NCBI GenBank assembly: GCA_964518635.1
Contig: CAZFGK010000007.1
Span: forward strand, 50,245 to 114,244
DNA from: CAZFGK01 sp964518635
Lineage (GTDB): Bacteria > Zixibacteria > MSB-5A5 > GN15 > FEB-12
DNA: 64,000 nt
Direction: 5' to 3'
Within the stretch, counting starts at the first letter, position 1; every line of letters starts with the position of its first letter. Shown one piece after another: positions 9,505 through 19,400 of the stretch. Both the position numbers and the translations under genes were made by a program. The notes under the pieces were generated by a model. That model was not told the DNA's origin. It saw nothing but the letters and a program-made list of their open reading frames with translations, and searched no databases.

Positions 9505-10119
9505 TTAACGATAGAGGCCATGGGCGAATATATACTGCGCTACAGAATTCGGAACAAGCGATGCCAGTTCACTTTCCAAGACCCCTTGTTTGACCATCGC
9601 ACGGATACGAGATGCCGAAATATCAAGGAGCGAGGTGTCGTAGATTTCGACTGTCGCTTCAAATGGGAGCTCCACCTCTTCTGCACTCTCTCCCGGCCGT
9701 TGACCAACACAGAATGTTACTTCCCTGGCGAGTTGAGCTGGTTCATGCCACTGCGGAAGATCACGGTACTGATCGGCACCAAGACAGAGGCAGTATTCAT
9801 CTGCAGAAAAGTTCTTTTTGATCATCGTAACCAGATCAAGAGAGTAGCCGATTCCGGGGAGAGATTGCTCAATGTTAGTCACCGTGCAGCAGACAAAGTC
9901 TTCGAATGCTAGTTCTGCCATTTGAAATCGGTCATCGAATGATGCGACAAATCCTGATGGCTTGTGTGGTGGACGTACGGTGGGAATGACGAGGAGATGA
10001 TCGAGATGGGCAAGTTGCTGAAGTTCACTCGCAATGAGAAGATGCCCCCGATGTACTGGATCGAATCCCCCGCCAAAAATGCCGAGACGGCGAGAGTGTT
10101 TGGGGTTACTCTCCGCCAC
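9505..10119 (-). CDS. nadD: nicotinate-nucleotide adenylyltransferase
   Basis: This enzyme transfers AMP to nicotinate mononucleotide to form deamido-NAD in NAD synthesis. The nucleotidyltransferase signature G-I-F-G-G-G-F-D-P-V-H-x-G-H is at about residues 13-26, and the S-x-S-R-I-R motif is near the C-terminus. At 204 residues it matches bacterial NadD. The ATG start overlaps the bamD stop by 14 bases, so it belongs to the bamD-containing operon. A 10-residue polar N-terminal extension precedes the core. Confidence 0.94.
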   Translation of the reverse strand: MAESNPKHSRRLGIFGGGFDPVHRGHLLIASELQQLAHLDHLLVIPTVRPPHKPSGFVASFDDRFQMAELAFEDFVCCTVTNIEQSLPGIGYSLDLVTMIKKNFSADEYCLCLGADQYRDLPQWHEPAQLAREVTFCVGQRPGESAEEVELPFEATVEIYDTSLLDISASRIRAMVKQGVLESELASLVPNSVAQYIFAHGLYR

Positions 10120-10963
10120 GAATCACTGATGAGTCGGCAGCTAAGTTCGCCTGAGTCTTTGTACTGTCGCTGGCCACGGGAGCTTTTGCGAGTCGTTTCT
10201 GCGCCTGTATTTTTCTCGACGCAGTTCGTGTCATAAGTTCGTGCTCTGGAAAGGCGGTTGCGAAGTTGCCGTATTGTTCAATCGCTTTCTCATACTTCCC
10301 CCGTGCATACGACACCTCTGCCAATTGAAAGAGTGCCTTCGGTGCGTAGCTGGTACTAGTGAAGTCATCAATCACCTGCTGTAAATATTGCTGAGAAGCA
10401 TCATATGCGTGTATGCGGTAATAGACCATACCACTTGAGAAAACACGTGCAGCAAGTCGCTCCTGTCCACGATTCAGATAGGCCTTTGCTTCCGGTAAAT
10501 AGGGGGATTCAGGATTGTCAGTAATGAATTCCCCGAGCTGCTTTACAGAAGTCTTCAAGTCGGTCTGATCGAGACTCGGACTCTTGGGGGAGCCCTCAAA
10601 CAGTGACGCCGCCCGCATGAATTGACAGACCTCCGCAAGAGGGGAGCTTGGATAGCTTACCAGCAAGCGATCGAATTCTACCTGTGCGAGTGCGTGATTT
10701 TTGTCATTAAAATAGGAAAGTGCCAGATAGTACTGGGCTGAATCGACACGTGCATCCCCCGGATAGTTGTAGACAACTCCCTGAAATTCAGTAACTGCGT
10801 TGAGGTATTTTTTACGATTGAAAAAGTCTACACCCTGTTGGTAGTACTCGTCCGAGGATTTAATCGTGATAATCTTTTTCGCGCCGCCGCATCCGGTAAG
10901 CACAATGCTCGAAAGGATGAAACAGGAAAAAACCGATAAACTGACTCGAAGTGGTGTCTTCAC
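10106..10963 (-). CDS. bamD: outer membrane assembly lipoprotein BamD
   Basis: This is a TPR lipoprotein of the BAM complex that inserts beta-barrels into the outer membrane. A lipoprotein signal peptide ends at the lipobox L-T-G-C with C25 as the lipidated residue. The following 240 residues are helical TPR repeats (patterns such as Y-x-x-G-x-x-x-F and A-x-x-x-F-x-x-V-x-x-Y-P) typical of YfiO/ComL. The length of 285 residues is slightly above the E. coli protein, and the C-terminal tail is low-complexity. The start overlaps the lytic transglycosylase stop by 4 bases. Its presence is direct evidence for an outer membrane. Confidence 0.9.
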   Translation of the reverse strand: MKTPLRVSLSVFSCFILSSIVLTGCGGAKKIITIKSSDEYYQQGVDFFNRKKYLNAVTEFQGVVYNYPGDARVDSAQYYLALSYFNDKNHALAQVEFDRLLVSYPSSPLAEVCQFMRAASLFEGSPKSPSLDQTDLKTSVKQLGEFITDNPESPYLPEAKAYLNRGQERLAARVFSSGMVYYRIHAYDASQQYLQQVIDDFTSTSYAPKALFQLAEVSYARGKYEKAIEQYGNFATAFPEHELMTRTASRKIQAQKRLAKAPVASDSTKTQANLAADSSVIRGGE

Positions 10964-11607
10964 GATGCGTAATTCTCTTTCAGTTCATGGTAATTGGCGA
11001 GCACCCGTTCAAAGTATTGACGTGGCACTCGATTTTCGTTCGCCTGCATGAAATTGCGAAGCCGCGTCGTTCCCATATTGTACGCCGCCAGTGCCTTCTT
11101 GACGTCTTTAAACTCCATGATCTTTTCGAACAGATATCGCGTTCCTAGCTTGATATTCGATTCATGATCATGCAGTGTCGGCGGGCCGTACCATTCGATT
11201 CCGACGCGTTCTGCGACCGACTCACCAGTTGATGGGATCACCTGCATCAACCCCATCGCCCCCTTTTCAGAAACCTGTCCTTTGCGAAAAGTCGATTCAG
11301 TCATAATCACTGCCAGCACGAATAACGGATCAAGTCCGTATCGCTTCCCTTCGGTATAGACGACGTTGGCAAGAGTGCCGACTTCCTGATCAGAGAATCC
11401 GATCTGAATCCCTTCTATGGCATTGAGGATTTTCAAACGCTCTTCCTGATCATTGACAATCCCCTGCAGATGTTCGATCTGCCTGTGAAGCTGGTATTTG
11501 TCATTGAGTAAGAATGCAACGACTCCCGACTGAAGTAGGTAGATCGCGACCAGAATCAGTGCGACCGGTTTTGAGATAAAAATGCCGAGCTTTTCAAACT
11601 GAATCAT
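10960..11607 (-). CDS. membrane-anchored SLT-type lytic transglycosylase
   Basis: The 215-residue protein has an N-terminal transmembrane helix (about residues 12-34), a short coiled-coil-like linker, then a soluble lytic transglycosylase domain. The catalytic glutamate is E104 in T-E-S-T-F, followed by the family motifs G-A-M-G-L-M-Q-V-I-P and A-Y-N-M-G. Such enzymes cleave glycan strands with formation of 1,6-anhydroMurNAc. It is translationally coupled to bamD (4-base overlap) and to rimO (4-base overlap), so wall cleavage and outer membrane assembly are expressed together. Confidence 0.92.
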   Translation of the reverse strand: MIQFEKLGIFISKPVALILVAIYLLQSGVVAFLLNDKYQLHRQIEHLQGIVNDQEERLKILNAIEGIQIGFSDQEVGTLANVVYTEGKRYGLDPLFVLAVIMTESTFRKGQVSEKGAMGLMQVIPSTGESVAERVGIEWYGPPTLHDHESNIKLGTRYLFEKIMEFKDVKKALAAYNMGTTRLRNFMQANENRVPRQYFERVLANYHELKENYAS

Positions 11608-12932
11608 GCGGCTATGACCTTTCCGATCAGATCATATCCTTCGACTTGTTCAATGGTAACCATCGTAAAATCTCCCGGCTTGAGTCCATTCGCAGGTAAG
11701 ATAACTTCCTGATCGATATCGGGACAATCCCCTCGTGTTCGACCGTAGGCACTCTCTCCTTCGATTCGATCAATCAATATCTCCATCCGAGCACCACGGA
11801 GCGATTCATTCTTCTCAATCGCGATCTCCTGCTGGAGGACCATCAGTTGATCCTGACGGTCGAGCATGACCTCCATCGGGATCTGATCGGGCATCGTCGC
11901 TGCGGGAGTTCCTTCTTCCGCTGAATAGGTGAATACACCCATACGATCAAAACGATGACGTTCGACATACCGTTTGAGTTCGTCAAATTCAGCTTCGGTC
12001 TCTCCCGGGAAACCTACGATAAAGGTCGTGCGCAGCGTCGCATCCGGTGCATTTGCACGAATGTCATGAATGAGCTGGTCAATTTTGTCCTGATCGACTC
12101 TTCGACGCATTCGCTCCAAAACGGAGGTACTCGCATGCTGGAAAGGAAGATCAAAATATGGAAGAGTCTTCGTCCCAGAACCGAGGTATCTGATCACCGG
12201 AGCTTCGAGCATCGCGGGGTAGAGATAGAGGAGACGAATCCAGCGAACTTCCTCGATAGTTCCAAGTTCTTTCAAAAGCGTAACAATATCCGGTTTTCCC
12301 GGAATGTCATAGCCGTACAGCGTCGCTTCCTGCGAGACAAGAATCAGTTCCTTCTTTCCACTTTCTGCAAGAAATCTGGCTTCGGTCATAATCGAGTCGA
12401 TGGTTCGGCTTCTAAAACGCCCGCGCATTCCCGGAATGGCGCAATACGTACAAGGGCGGTCGCATCCGTCGGAAATCTTCAGGTAGGCATAGGGATAGCC
12501 GTCCGATATGAATCGATCCTTCCACGATAGATAGGCAAGCTTTCGGGGCTCCATTCGAATCGCTTTCCGATCAGTCCCCTTCCCTCCAACCGCGGCTGCA
12601 ATCGACTCCAGAGCTCCGTGGCCAAAGGCCCCGTCAAGCTCAGGCATGTCGGTAAGCATTTCAGTTCCGTAACGCTGGGAGAGGCAGCCGGTGGCGTAAA
12701 TAGACTGAAGTCTTCCCTCTTTTTTCAATTCTGAGAGGCGAAGAATCTCACCTATGGATTCCTCTTTTGCAGCTTCAATAAAGCCGCAGGTGTTTACGAG
12801 GACGGTGTCCGCCTCTTCGGGAGTCTTGACCGGAATATGCCCATCAGCGACTAGTCGACCGGCGATATAGTCACCGTCGACATCATTTTTGGGGCAGCCG
12901 AGTTTGTGGATATAGAAACGCATCTCAGACAA
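11604..12932 (-). CDS. rimO: ribosomal protein S12 methylthiotransferase
   Basis: This radical-SAM enzyme methylthiolates the conserved aspartate of ribosomal protein S12. The N-terminal domain holds three cluster cysteines (L-G-C-P-K-N near residue 13, N-T-C-G-F, T-G-C-L). The radical-SAM motif C-x-x-x-C-x-x-C appears as C-D-R-P-C-T-Y-C near residue 155, and a TRAM-like domain ends the protein. At 442 residues it has the standard MiaB/RimO length. The K-L-G-C-P-K-N-D-V-D opening favours RimO over MiaB. It overlaps the transglycosylase start by 4 bases. Confidence 0.93.
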   Translation of the reverse strand: MSEMRFYIHKLGCPKNDVDGDYIAGRLVADGHIPVKTPEEADTVLVNTCGFIEAAKEESIGEILRLSELKKEGRLQSIYATGCLSQRYGTEMLTDMPELDGAFGHGALESIAAAVGGKGTDRKAIRMEPRKLAYLSWKDRFISDGYPYAYLKISDGCDRPCTYCAIPGMRGRFRSRTIDSIMTEARFLAESGKKELILVSQEATLYGYDIPGKPDIVTLLKELGTIEEVRWIRLLYLYPAMLEAPVIRYLGSGTKTLPYFDLPFQHASTSVLERMRRRVDQDKIDQLIHDIRANAPDATLRTTFIVGFPGETEAEFDELKRYVERHRFDRMGVFTYSAEEGTPAATMPDQIPMEVMLDRQDQLMVLQQEIAIEKNESLRGARMEILIDRIEGESAYGRTRGDCPDIDQEVILPANGLKPGDFTMVTIEQVEGYDLIGKVIAA

Positions 12933-12934
12933 CC

Positions 12935-13609
12935 TTACGGAAGTCGAATGACCTCAGTTTCGGCAGGGTGGCTGGGCCGAAAGCTCTCTTCCGAACAGGT
13001 AGCTATGCTTCGCATTGATTGAAACAGAATGGTGATCATATCTCCATTTTCAGAGCTAAATTGCAGCCATTTCAGACGGGCATCTCTCCCCGAACAGGAA
13101 AGACGCAACTGTGACGGGAAGAAACTATCCCCGCCCTCTCGTCTGGTCAGCAGATACAGGCTGTCCCCTGAAAGTAGCTTCGAAGTATAGAGGTCGTCAA
13201 GCTGACGCAGCAGAATCAATTCGGTCGGAATTGCGGCTGTTTTGGCGTTTTCGATGGTCATTTGCTTCTCTTCATGGACGTAGATATAGACCGAATCCCC
13301 GTCTGAAATGAACCAATCCGCTCCAATCTGCACGCGATATTTCTTTTTTGTGTCCAAAACTGCTGATCCGGCGACCGTATCGACTGTTGAGAAGACATCC
13401 GACGCGGTCAGTGCTGTGAAATCGAATCGTAGGCACTCAGATTGATTGATTTTTTTGACTACGGCCTGAAATACATCCCCCTTTTTTTTCTTCTTCCCCT
13501 TTACTGTTTCTGCAAATGGGGATAAAGAAAGAAAGCTCATGCAAAGCAACGCTACGATGCATCGGATCGGTAGAATACTACGAGTATTTTGATTTCTCAT
13601 GAGGGGCAT
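12935..13609 (-). CDS. LolA-like outer membrane lipoprotein carrier protein
   Basis: The exported protein has a signal peptide (hydrophobic run C-I-V-A-L-L-C-M-S-F-L-S-L-S-P-F-A-E) followed by a beta-rich periplasmic domain of about 190 residues. It fits the LolA family, which ferries lipoproteins from the inner to the outer membrane; homology is moderate and judged by eye. The open frame extends upstream to 13777 into ftsK, but the signal peptide places the start at the ATG at 13609 or 13600. A lysine-rich stretch (K-G-K-K-K-K-K-G) directly after the signal is unusual. The position between ftsK and rimO, near bamD, fits envelope biogenesis. Confidence 0.68.
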   Translation of the reverse strand: MPLMRNQNTRSILPIRCIVALLCMSFLSLSPFAETVKGKKKKKGDVFQAVVKKINQSECLRFDFTALTASDVFSTVDTVAGSAVLDTKKKYRVQIGADWFISDGDSVYIYVHEEKQMTIENAKTAAIPTELILLRQLDDLYTSKLLSGDSLYLLTRREGGDSFFPSQLRLSCSGRDARLKWLQFSSENGDMITILFQSMRSIATCSEESFRPSHPAETEVIRLP

Positions 13610-13658
13610 GAATTCTTGTACAAATGAATCAGAAAAAGGGCTCAGGAGTTTCCTGCAC

Positions 13659-16034
13659 CTATTCTTTGCCAGCTGGCAGAACGGTCGTCTTGCCGAGCTT
13701 GTCGAGATAGCTCTTGTCAACGAGGACCTCACGTGGGCGAGCACCATCATGCCCTGACACAATACCCGCCTGTTCAAGATAGTCGATCAATCGGGCGGCG
13801 CGTTGATAACCGATGCGAAGCCGACGTTGCAGGAGAGAGGCAGAACCCTGCTTGTGACGAATGACTATCTCAGCCGCTTCCTTGAAGAGCGGATCCCCTG
13901 CGCCCCCTTCAGATTCAGACTCAGCTGATGCAGCATCTGGAATCACTGCCGCTTCCGGAATGACAACATTTTGCTCCTTGATAAAATTCACAACCGCTTC
14001 GATATCATCGCTGGTCACATATGCACCGTGAACACGAGTCGGCTCTGCTGCACCGGCATTCATGAAGAGCATGTCGCCGTTGCCGAGAAGTTTTTCCGCC
14101 CCACCAGTGTCGAGAATCGTCCGAGAATCGATACGTGAGGAGACCTGAAATGCAATTCGTGTCGGAATGTTTGACTTGATCAGACCGGTGATTACATCGA
14201 CCGTCGGACGCTGCGTTGCAAGAATCAGATGAATACCTGCTGCGCGTGCCATCTGCGCGAGTCGGGTGATCAGCTCTTCAGTGCGGGTTGATTGAGATGA
14301 CATCATCAAATCAGCAAGCTCATCGATGCAGACGACAATATACGGGAGTTTTTCTTCGTCAGTTTGTTGCTTCTTGTTGTAGTCATCAAGATGACGCGCC
14401 GAGACCGCGGCCATCTTCTGGTAACGATTCTGCATTTCGATAACCAGTTCAGAGAGAACTTTTTCCGCTCCTTTTGGCTTGGTGACGACTGGGCGTGCCA
14501 TATGTGGCAGCGAATCGTATATCGACAACTCAAGCATCTTTGGATCAATAAAGACGAATTTAATCTGAATCGGGTGGAAACGATACAGGAGTGAGAGAAT
14601 CAACACATTCATGCAGACCGACTTCCCAGCCCCTGTGGCACCAGCAACGAGTAGATGCGGCATGCGGGTGAGATCGGCGATAAATGGCTTCCCTGCAGTT
14701 GTTTTGCCTAGAGCGAGCGGAAGCTTGATTCTCGGATCACGGAATTCGTCTGATTCGAGGATTTCGCGGAAGAAGACCATCTGCGGCTGACGATTCGGAA
14801 TCTCAACTCCGACCGCGGCCTTTCCCGGAATCGGCGCGATAATACGAACCTGCCTCGCCTTAAGAGCTAGTGCGAGGTCATCGGCAAGATTCACAATCTG
14901 ATTGACTTTGACTCCGGCGGCGGGCTTGAATTCGTAGCGCGTTATGACTGGTCCGGGGAACCTCTCAATATTCCCCTCGATAGCAATATGAAAGGTCTCA
15001 AGTGTATCTTTGAGTGCTTTCGAAGTTACCTGCAACTCTTCGTTGGTAACTGGTGAGTCCTGCGTAGGGACAACGGTCAGGAGATCGGTTCGGGGAAAGA
15101 GATAGTCGAAGAGCTGAATCTGCTCAGCAACCGGAACCGATTTTCTTCCTGCGCTTTTCCCATCTTCCGGAGGACGTTTGACCGTCATTCGTCGCGCTTT
15201 TGATCTTGGCTCTTCTGAATGCATTTCGAGAGTCGGGCGATTGACTGGGTCTGCGGAAGAGGCTTCTTCGAGATATTCTTCGAACTCTCCGCTTTCCTTT
15301 TCGTCAGTCTCAACACGCTCGAACGGCGTTAGCATAAATCCAAAGGCAGATTGCAGCCAACCGAGCACTTTTCTGACCATCCCCTCCCACGGCCAATGAA
15401 TCCAACTGGTAAGGAACGGGACAATTGAAGTATAGACCACCAGCAGGGCAGCGATAATCAGTCCAAGAGCGAGATAGGAGCCCCCAGTCCCCAACAGGCG
15501 AACCAGCAGCCCCGTGAGCGTCGTGGTAACAAAGCCACCGGCAAGATTGCTTACCAATGGCAAGCCGGGCGTCACCGAGCCCACGTTGGCGATCATCGTC
15601 GCTGCAAGGCAGATCGAGCCAAGGAGAATCGAATGAATCTTGAGGTAATTCGCCCAGGAGGGGGTTAGAAGTCGTGTGCCAAGAAAGAGGCCGGTCAATG
15701 GGAGTAAGAAAGAGAGCCAACCAAAGAGATTACGTAAAGCGTAGGAGACATATGCGCCAAGGAGCCCTGCTGCATTGTCCCATTGCAATTCAAATGGGCT
15801 TAGTCGGAAATCTACTTCACCAAGAATGCGGGAAACATCAGCAGTTGTCCCGCTCGCCAGTGAGATCAGAAGAAAGATCGAAACGGCCAGAAAAAAGAGA
15901 CCGAATATCGTCCCAGCGGCGCGAGACATCCCCTTTGAGCGGGATTTCTTCTTCTTTTTCGGTTTGCTGCTCTTTTTTGGCTTTGCCACGAGATCGGTGC
16001 TTTTCACTTTCCTGTTTGTTTGCGGAACGGTCAA
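13659..16034 (-). CDS. ftsK: DNA translocase FtsK/SpoIIIE
   Basis: This 791-residue septal motor segregates chromosome termini at division. A basic cytoplasmic tail (residues 1-35) precedes about four transmembrane segments (roughly 40-60, 95-120, 135-152 and 185-210). After a linker comes the RecA-like motor with Walker A G-A-T-G-A-G-K-S at 465-472 and a Walker B around I-D-E-L-A-D-L. A winged-helix gamma domain for KOPS recognition forms the last ~65 residues. The likely start codon is TTG at 16032-16034; an ATG at codon 36 would delete the basic tail. The start sits just after the hup terminator, so expression may depend on read-through. Confidence 0.95.
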   Translation of the reverse strand: MTVPQTNRKVKSTDLVAKPKKSSKPKKKKKSRSKGMSRAAGTIFGLFFLAVSIFLLISLASGTTADVSRILGEVDFRLSPFELQWDNAAGLLGAYVSYALRNLFGWLSFLLPLTGLFLGTRLLTPSWANYLKIHSILLGSICLAATMIANVGSVTPGLPLVSNLAGGFVTTTLTGLLVRLLGTGGSYLALGLIIAALLVVYTSIVPFLTSWIHWPWEGMVRKVLGWLQSAFGFMLTPFERVETDEKESGEFEEYLEEASSADPVNRPTLEMHSEEPRSKARRMTVKRPPEDGKSAGRKSVPVAEQIQLFDYLFPRTDLLTVVPTQDSPVTNEELQVTSKALKDTLETFHIAIEGNIERFPGPVITRYEFKPAAGVKVNQIVNLADDLALALKARQVRIIAPIPGKAAVGVEIPNRQPQMVFFREILESDEFRDPRIKLPLALGKTTAGKPFIADLTRMPHLLVAGATGAGKSVCMNVLILSLLYRFHPIQIKFVFIDPKMLELSIYDSLPHMARPVVTKPKGAEKVLSELVIEMQNRYQKMAAVSARHLDDYNKKQQTDEEKLPYIVVCIDELADLMMSSQSTRTEELITRLAQMARAAGIHLILATQRPTVDVITGLIKSNIPTRIAFQVSSRIDSRTILDTGGAEKLLGNGDMLFMNAGAAEPTRVHGAYVTSDDIEAVVNFIKEQNVVIPEAAVIPDAASAESESEGGAGDPLFKEAAEIVIRHKQGSASLLQRRLRIGYQRAARLIDYLEQAGIVSGHDGARPREVLVDKSYLDKLGKTTVLPAGKE

Positions 16035-16048
16035 TCAGACTTCCGCAG

Positions 16049-16077
16049 AAAAAAAATGGCAGGGAGAGCCCTGCCAT
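16049..16077 (-). terminator. Rho-independent terminator after hup
   Basis: On the minus strand a 9-bp perfect stem (16056-16064 with 69-77) closes a 4-base loop and is followed by eight T residues (A run at 16049-16056 on the plus strand). It lies 20 bases past the hup stop and only 15 bases before the ftsK start codon, so it separates a highly expressed histone-like gene from ftsK. Confidence 0.9.
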
Positions 16078-16096
16078 CAGACACTCAAGCTCTTTC

Positions 16097-16372
16097 CTAC
16101 TTTCGCACTGCTTCCTTCAGTCGTTTTCCTGCGCGGAAAACAGGCACTTTGGTTGCAGGGATCGAAATCTCTTCTCCCGTTCGAGGGTTGCGACCAGCCC
16201 TTGCCTTCCGTTTCGAGACAGTGAATGTCCCAAATCCGGCAAAGCTGACCTTTTTCCCCCGTTTCAACTGGGAGGTGACCTCATCCATGAGTGTCTCCAG
16301 CATCTTCCCCGCCTGCCGTTTTGTGATCCCTGCCTGTTCGGCTACGAGTGCGACCATTTCATCTTTCGTCAT
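16097..16372 (-). CDS. hup: HU family DNA-binding protein
   Basis: This is a 91-residue nucleoid protein of the HU/IHF family. It shows the helix-turn-helix dimerisation half (K-x-x-M-V-A-L-V-A-E-Q-A-G-I), the signature G-F-G-T-F-x-V at about 47-53, and the R-x-G-R-N-P-R-T-G-E beta-arm tip that inserts into the minor groove. A good Shine-Dalgarno (GGAGGG) lies 7-8 bases upstream of the ATG. A 123-base gap to lptD upstream and a strong terminator downstream suggest it can be transcribed as its own unit. Whether it behaves as HU or IHF cannot be told. Confidence 0.95.
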   Translation of the reverse strand: MTKDEMVALVAEQAGITKRQAGKMLETLMDEVTSQLKRGKKVSFAGFGTFTVSKRKARAGRNPRTGEEISIPATKVPVFRAGKRLKEAVRK

Positions 16373-16495
16373 CGATGTCCCTCCATGGACAAATCGGTTC
16401 CGAGGTTTTCTGACTGACTAAACTGAAGTGTGCGAATTACAGGGGAATGACGTCAAACAAAAAGAGAGATCAGGAAAAATCTATCACTTCCCCGC

Positions 16496-19400
16496 TTACC
16501 GTTGATTAAAGAAGGTCCCGGTCGAAAGTGGAGTCTGCGAATTGTCGAGTTTCAGGAAGGGCAAGGCATTGGCATAGATCCGAAATCCATATCCGGCATT
16601 TGAGCCAGTCGGGATCCAGTAGATGTTCCCTGTCCAGCAATCGGTCAGCCCTTTGGTTATCTGCACCTGATTGTTGATCGTCTTCTCACGGCTGACATCA
16701 AAGTAATGGTCATAGGTCACAGAGGTCGTTGGGGTGAGCAGAAAGTCCAGCCCGACGCGCAGGAAACTACTGATTGTGCGAATACTCTGGCGACCGTTCT
16801 CACGATAGCTGTAACTCAGTGACAATCCCCATCGAGACTGTTTCGCGCCAGCGTGACTTGATCCAGTGCTGTCGGCATCATCCTGACGAGCGACAGGGAT
16901 GTCATCGAAGAGAAATCGTGTGCCATTCAATCGAGTAGTCAGATCGAGTGAGTAGTCAGTAAGATACGGCGAAAAGAATTTCGGTTCGTTGCTCCCCGGT
17001 CGATAGAAGGAATGGGTAAAATTCCCTGAAAATGTCAACCCTCGAATCAGACTTGAAGTTGCAGTGGTGGTAAGATTTGAAAGACGGCGAGCTGCCCCTT
17101 CCAGATTGTAGCTGAAACCTGAATTGAGGGTCAGGAGATCAAGTACTCGATAACTCGTATCGACTTTTTGCGCTGAATCTACTGAAGATCCCAGACCCTG
17201 CTCTTTTGTTGATTGCACACGTGCCTGAAAATCCTGCCGCAGTGAAAATGAAAGTGATTGGGAGCGACTCGACGAACCGGGGGCACTTCCGATGTAGGCT
17301 CGTACCGAGTTGAATCGTTCAATCTTCGGGGAATAGCCGTATCCAACGGTTGGAGTCAGCACATGACGAAACCCGGCGATACCGAGTGAATTCTTCGGCG
17401 GCGTAATGGTACCGTAGAGTTTGGAGCTTAGAGTCGCCCCCATGGAATAGTTATAGAATCTATACCAGCGATTGGGCTCGAGTTTCGCGCTATCGGAACC
17501 ATTGGTTTTCAGGAGCATTACTTCGACATCGGTGTAATTCACTGAGGGATTGAACGTCAGATATTTTAGTAATTTAGTAGAGCGACTCATGGTGAATCCA
17601 TGATCAGTACGAAGATATTGCTTACGTTGCAAGTAGGTGCTAGTGTCGTCAAAGACGGTATCAACAAAGTTCACCTTCCCCTCTGTAAATGAATGCAGAA
17701 ATGAGGGTGACCACCTAAACGTCGTCCCAGCGAGAGGGCTTTTCGATTGTACACCTCCCGTACCAAAGGGATAAAAAGTAGGTATCGACATACTCACGCT
17801 GGGGAGTCGAGCTGATTTGAATTCAGTATCCAGATTGTTGTCGAGTCCGACTTCCCCACTCAGCGAGACCTTTCTACTGATCTGCCATTGGACATTCGCT
17901 TTCGAGTTCAATGTGCGATTGAGGCGTTCAGCTAAATTGGTTGAAAAATCATTGTAAAAAGTCCGATCTGACTGTGCTCTCCCCGAAGCAGTCAGGCGAA
18001 ACGTCGGTGAAATCTGGTGTGAGTGATTCCCGCTCAGCGTCCATCGTGTTGTTTTCCGCTCTTCGCCGACTGCACGGTCGTAGCTTGTCTCAAAAGAGAG
18101 ATTGGCGTCGACAGTACCGCTCAGTTCATATCGTTTCGCATAATTGAACTTGGAGTAAAAATTGATCGTCCGCCTGAGTTCATAATAGTCCAGGGCTCCG
18201 AGCAGATCCATATAGTCGGATGCCGCCCAGTAGTATCCCACATTCCGAATAAAGCGATTACCGCTTTCGATGTTACCGATGGTAAACGGCAGAATCCCTG
18301 ATCGTCTCCCCTTTTCAAGAGGAAACACCCAGTAAGGAATCGCTAGCAATGGCAGTCTCCCCAGATAGAGCACCACGGGACGAGCAACGAGTCGCTTTTG
18401 ATCCTTGAGTTTGAGATGCTCAGAGTAAAAGTGAAAATGTGGTTCAGCTGCACTGCAGGTCGTGTAGCGCCCACCGTCGAGATAGAACACATCTTCACTC
18501 TCTCGATACAATCGCTCTCCGTAAAAGTAACCAGTCTCGTAACTCGACTTGGAGGTCACCATTCGGCCACGTCTGCTTTCAAGCGAATATTCGAGATAAT
18601 CTCCAGCAAGCTGCTGATCTTTGTCGATCAGCCGAACCGGAATCGCCTCCGGCTGCAATTCAGCCGTCAGTAGTGAGTCGGGCGAGAGAGATGCGGAATC
18701 TATGATTGAGGCCGCATATGCCCGCAATCGCTGCTGGCTCGTTTCATATTCGATCTGATGCGCGCTCAACATCACCCCATCCGACTCAACTTCCGCATCG
18801 TGAATCAACGTGATCACTGAATCGGCGACAACATAATCGATGCGATCCCCTTTGTACCGTACGGTATCGGTCACGAGTACGGCGACAGTGTCATTCGTAC
18901 GAATTTCGGCTCCGCTTGAGTCTTTTCCGAGAGTGTCAACAAACTGCTGTATGCGACTTGTTCGATATTCACCAATCGCCTCGCTGAAGACCGTGACTTT
19001 TTCGAGCATCCCACCTTTGGTGAAAGACATCTGGAGTGAATCGCCGGAGGTTTCAATGATCTCGGATTTATTCTCACCGGATGGCCGGGGATGTAACCAG
19101 ACAAAGGACTGATTGATCGCTCGCACCTGGGATGGCTTTCCGTTCTGGAATGAGACGAACATCTGATTCGACTGTAATCGTGAGCTATCTGCTACAAGGC
19201 TATCAAGCGCATCTCGCTGGACCAATATCGCGGTGGCCGAGTCGTAGACATTAATTCCCTGCAATGCTCCACCAACTGATTTGAGAACGATCTTCTCACC
19301 TGACAATTTTGAATCAGTCTGCTCAAGAACCGGTGAACCGGTGAGTTCGACCAGTTCATCACGGGTGAACATTTGCGCTCGATCAGAATGACTGATGGCA

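Noticed and set aside
15674..16417. 247-residue open frame on the plus strand
   Set aside because: It lies fully antisense to ftsK and hup, has no domain-like pattern and crosses the hup terminator; a shadow frame.
16448..16455. Palindrome TGACGTCA upstream of hup
   Set aside because: A single 8-base palindrome without a second copy or known regulator; expected by chance in this length.
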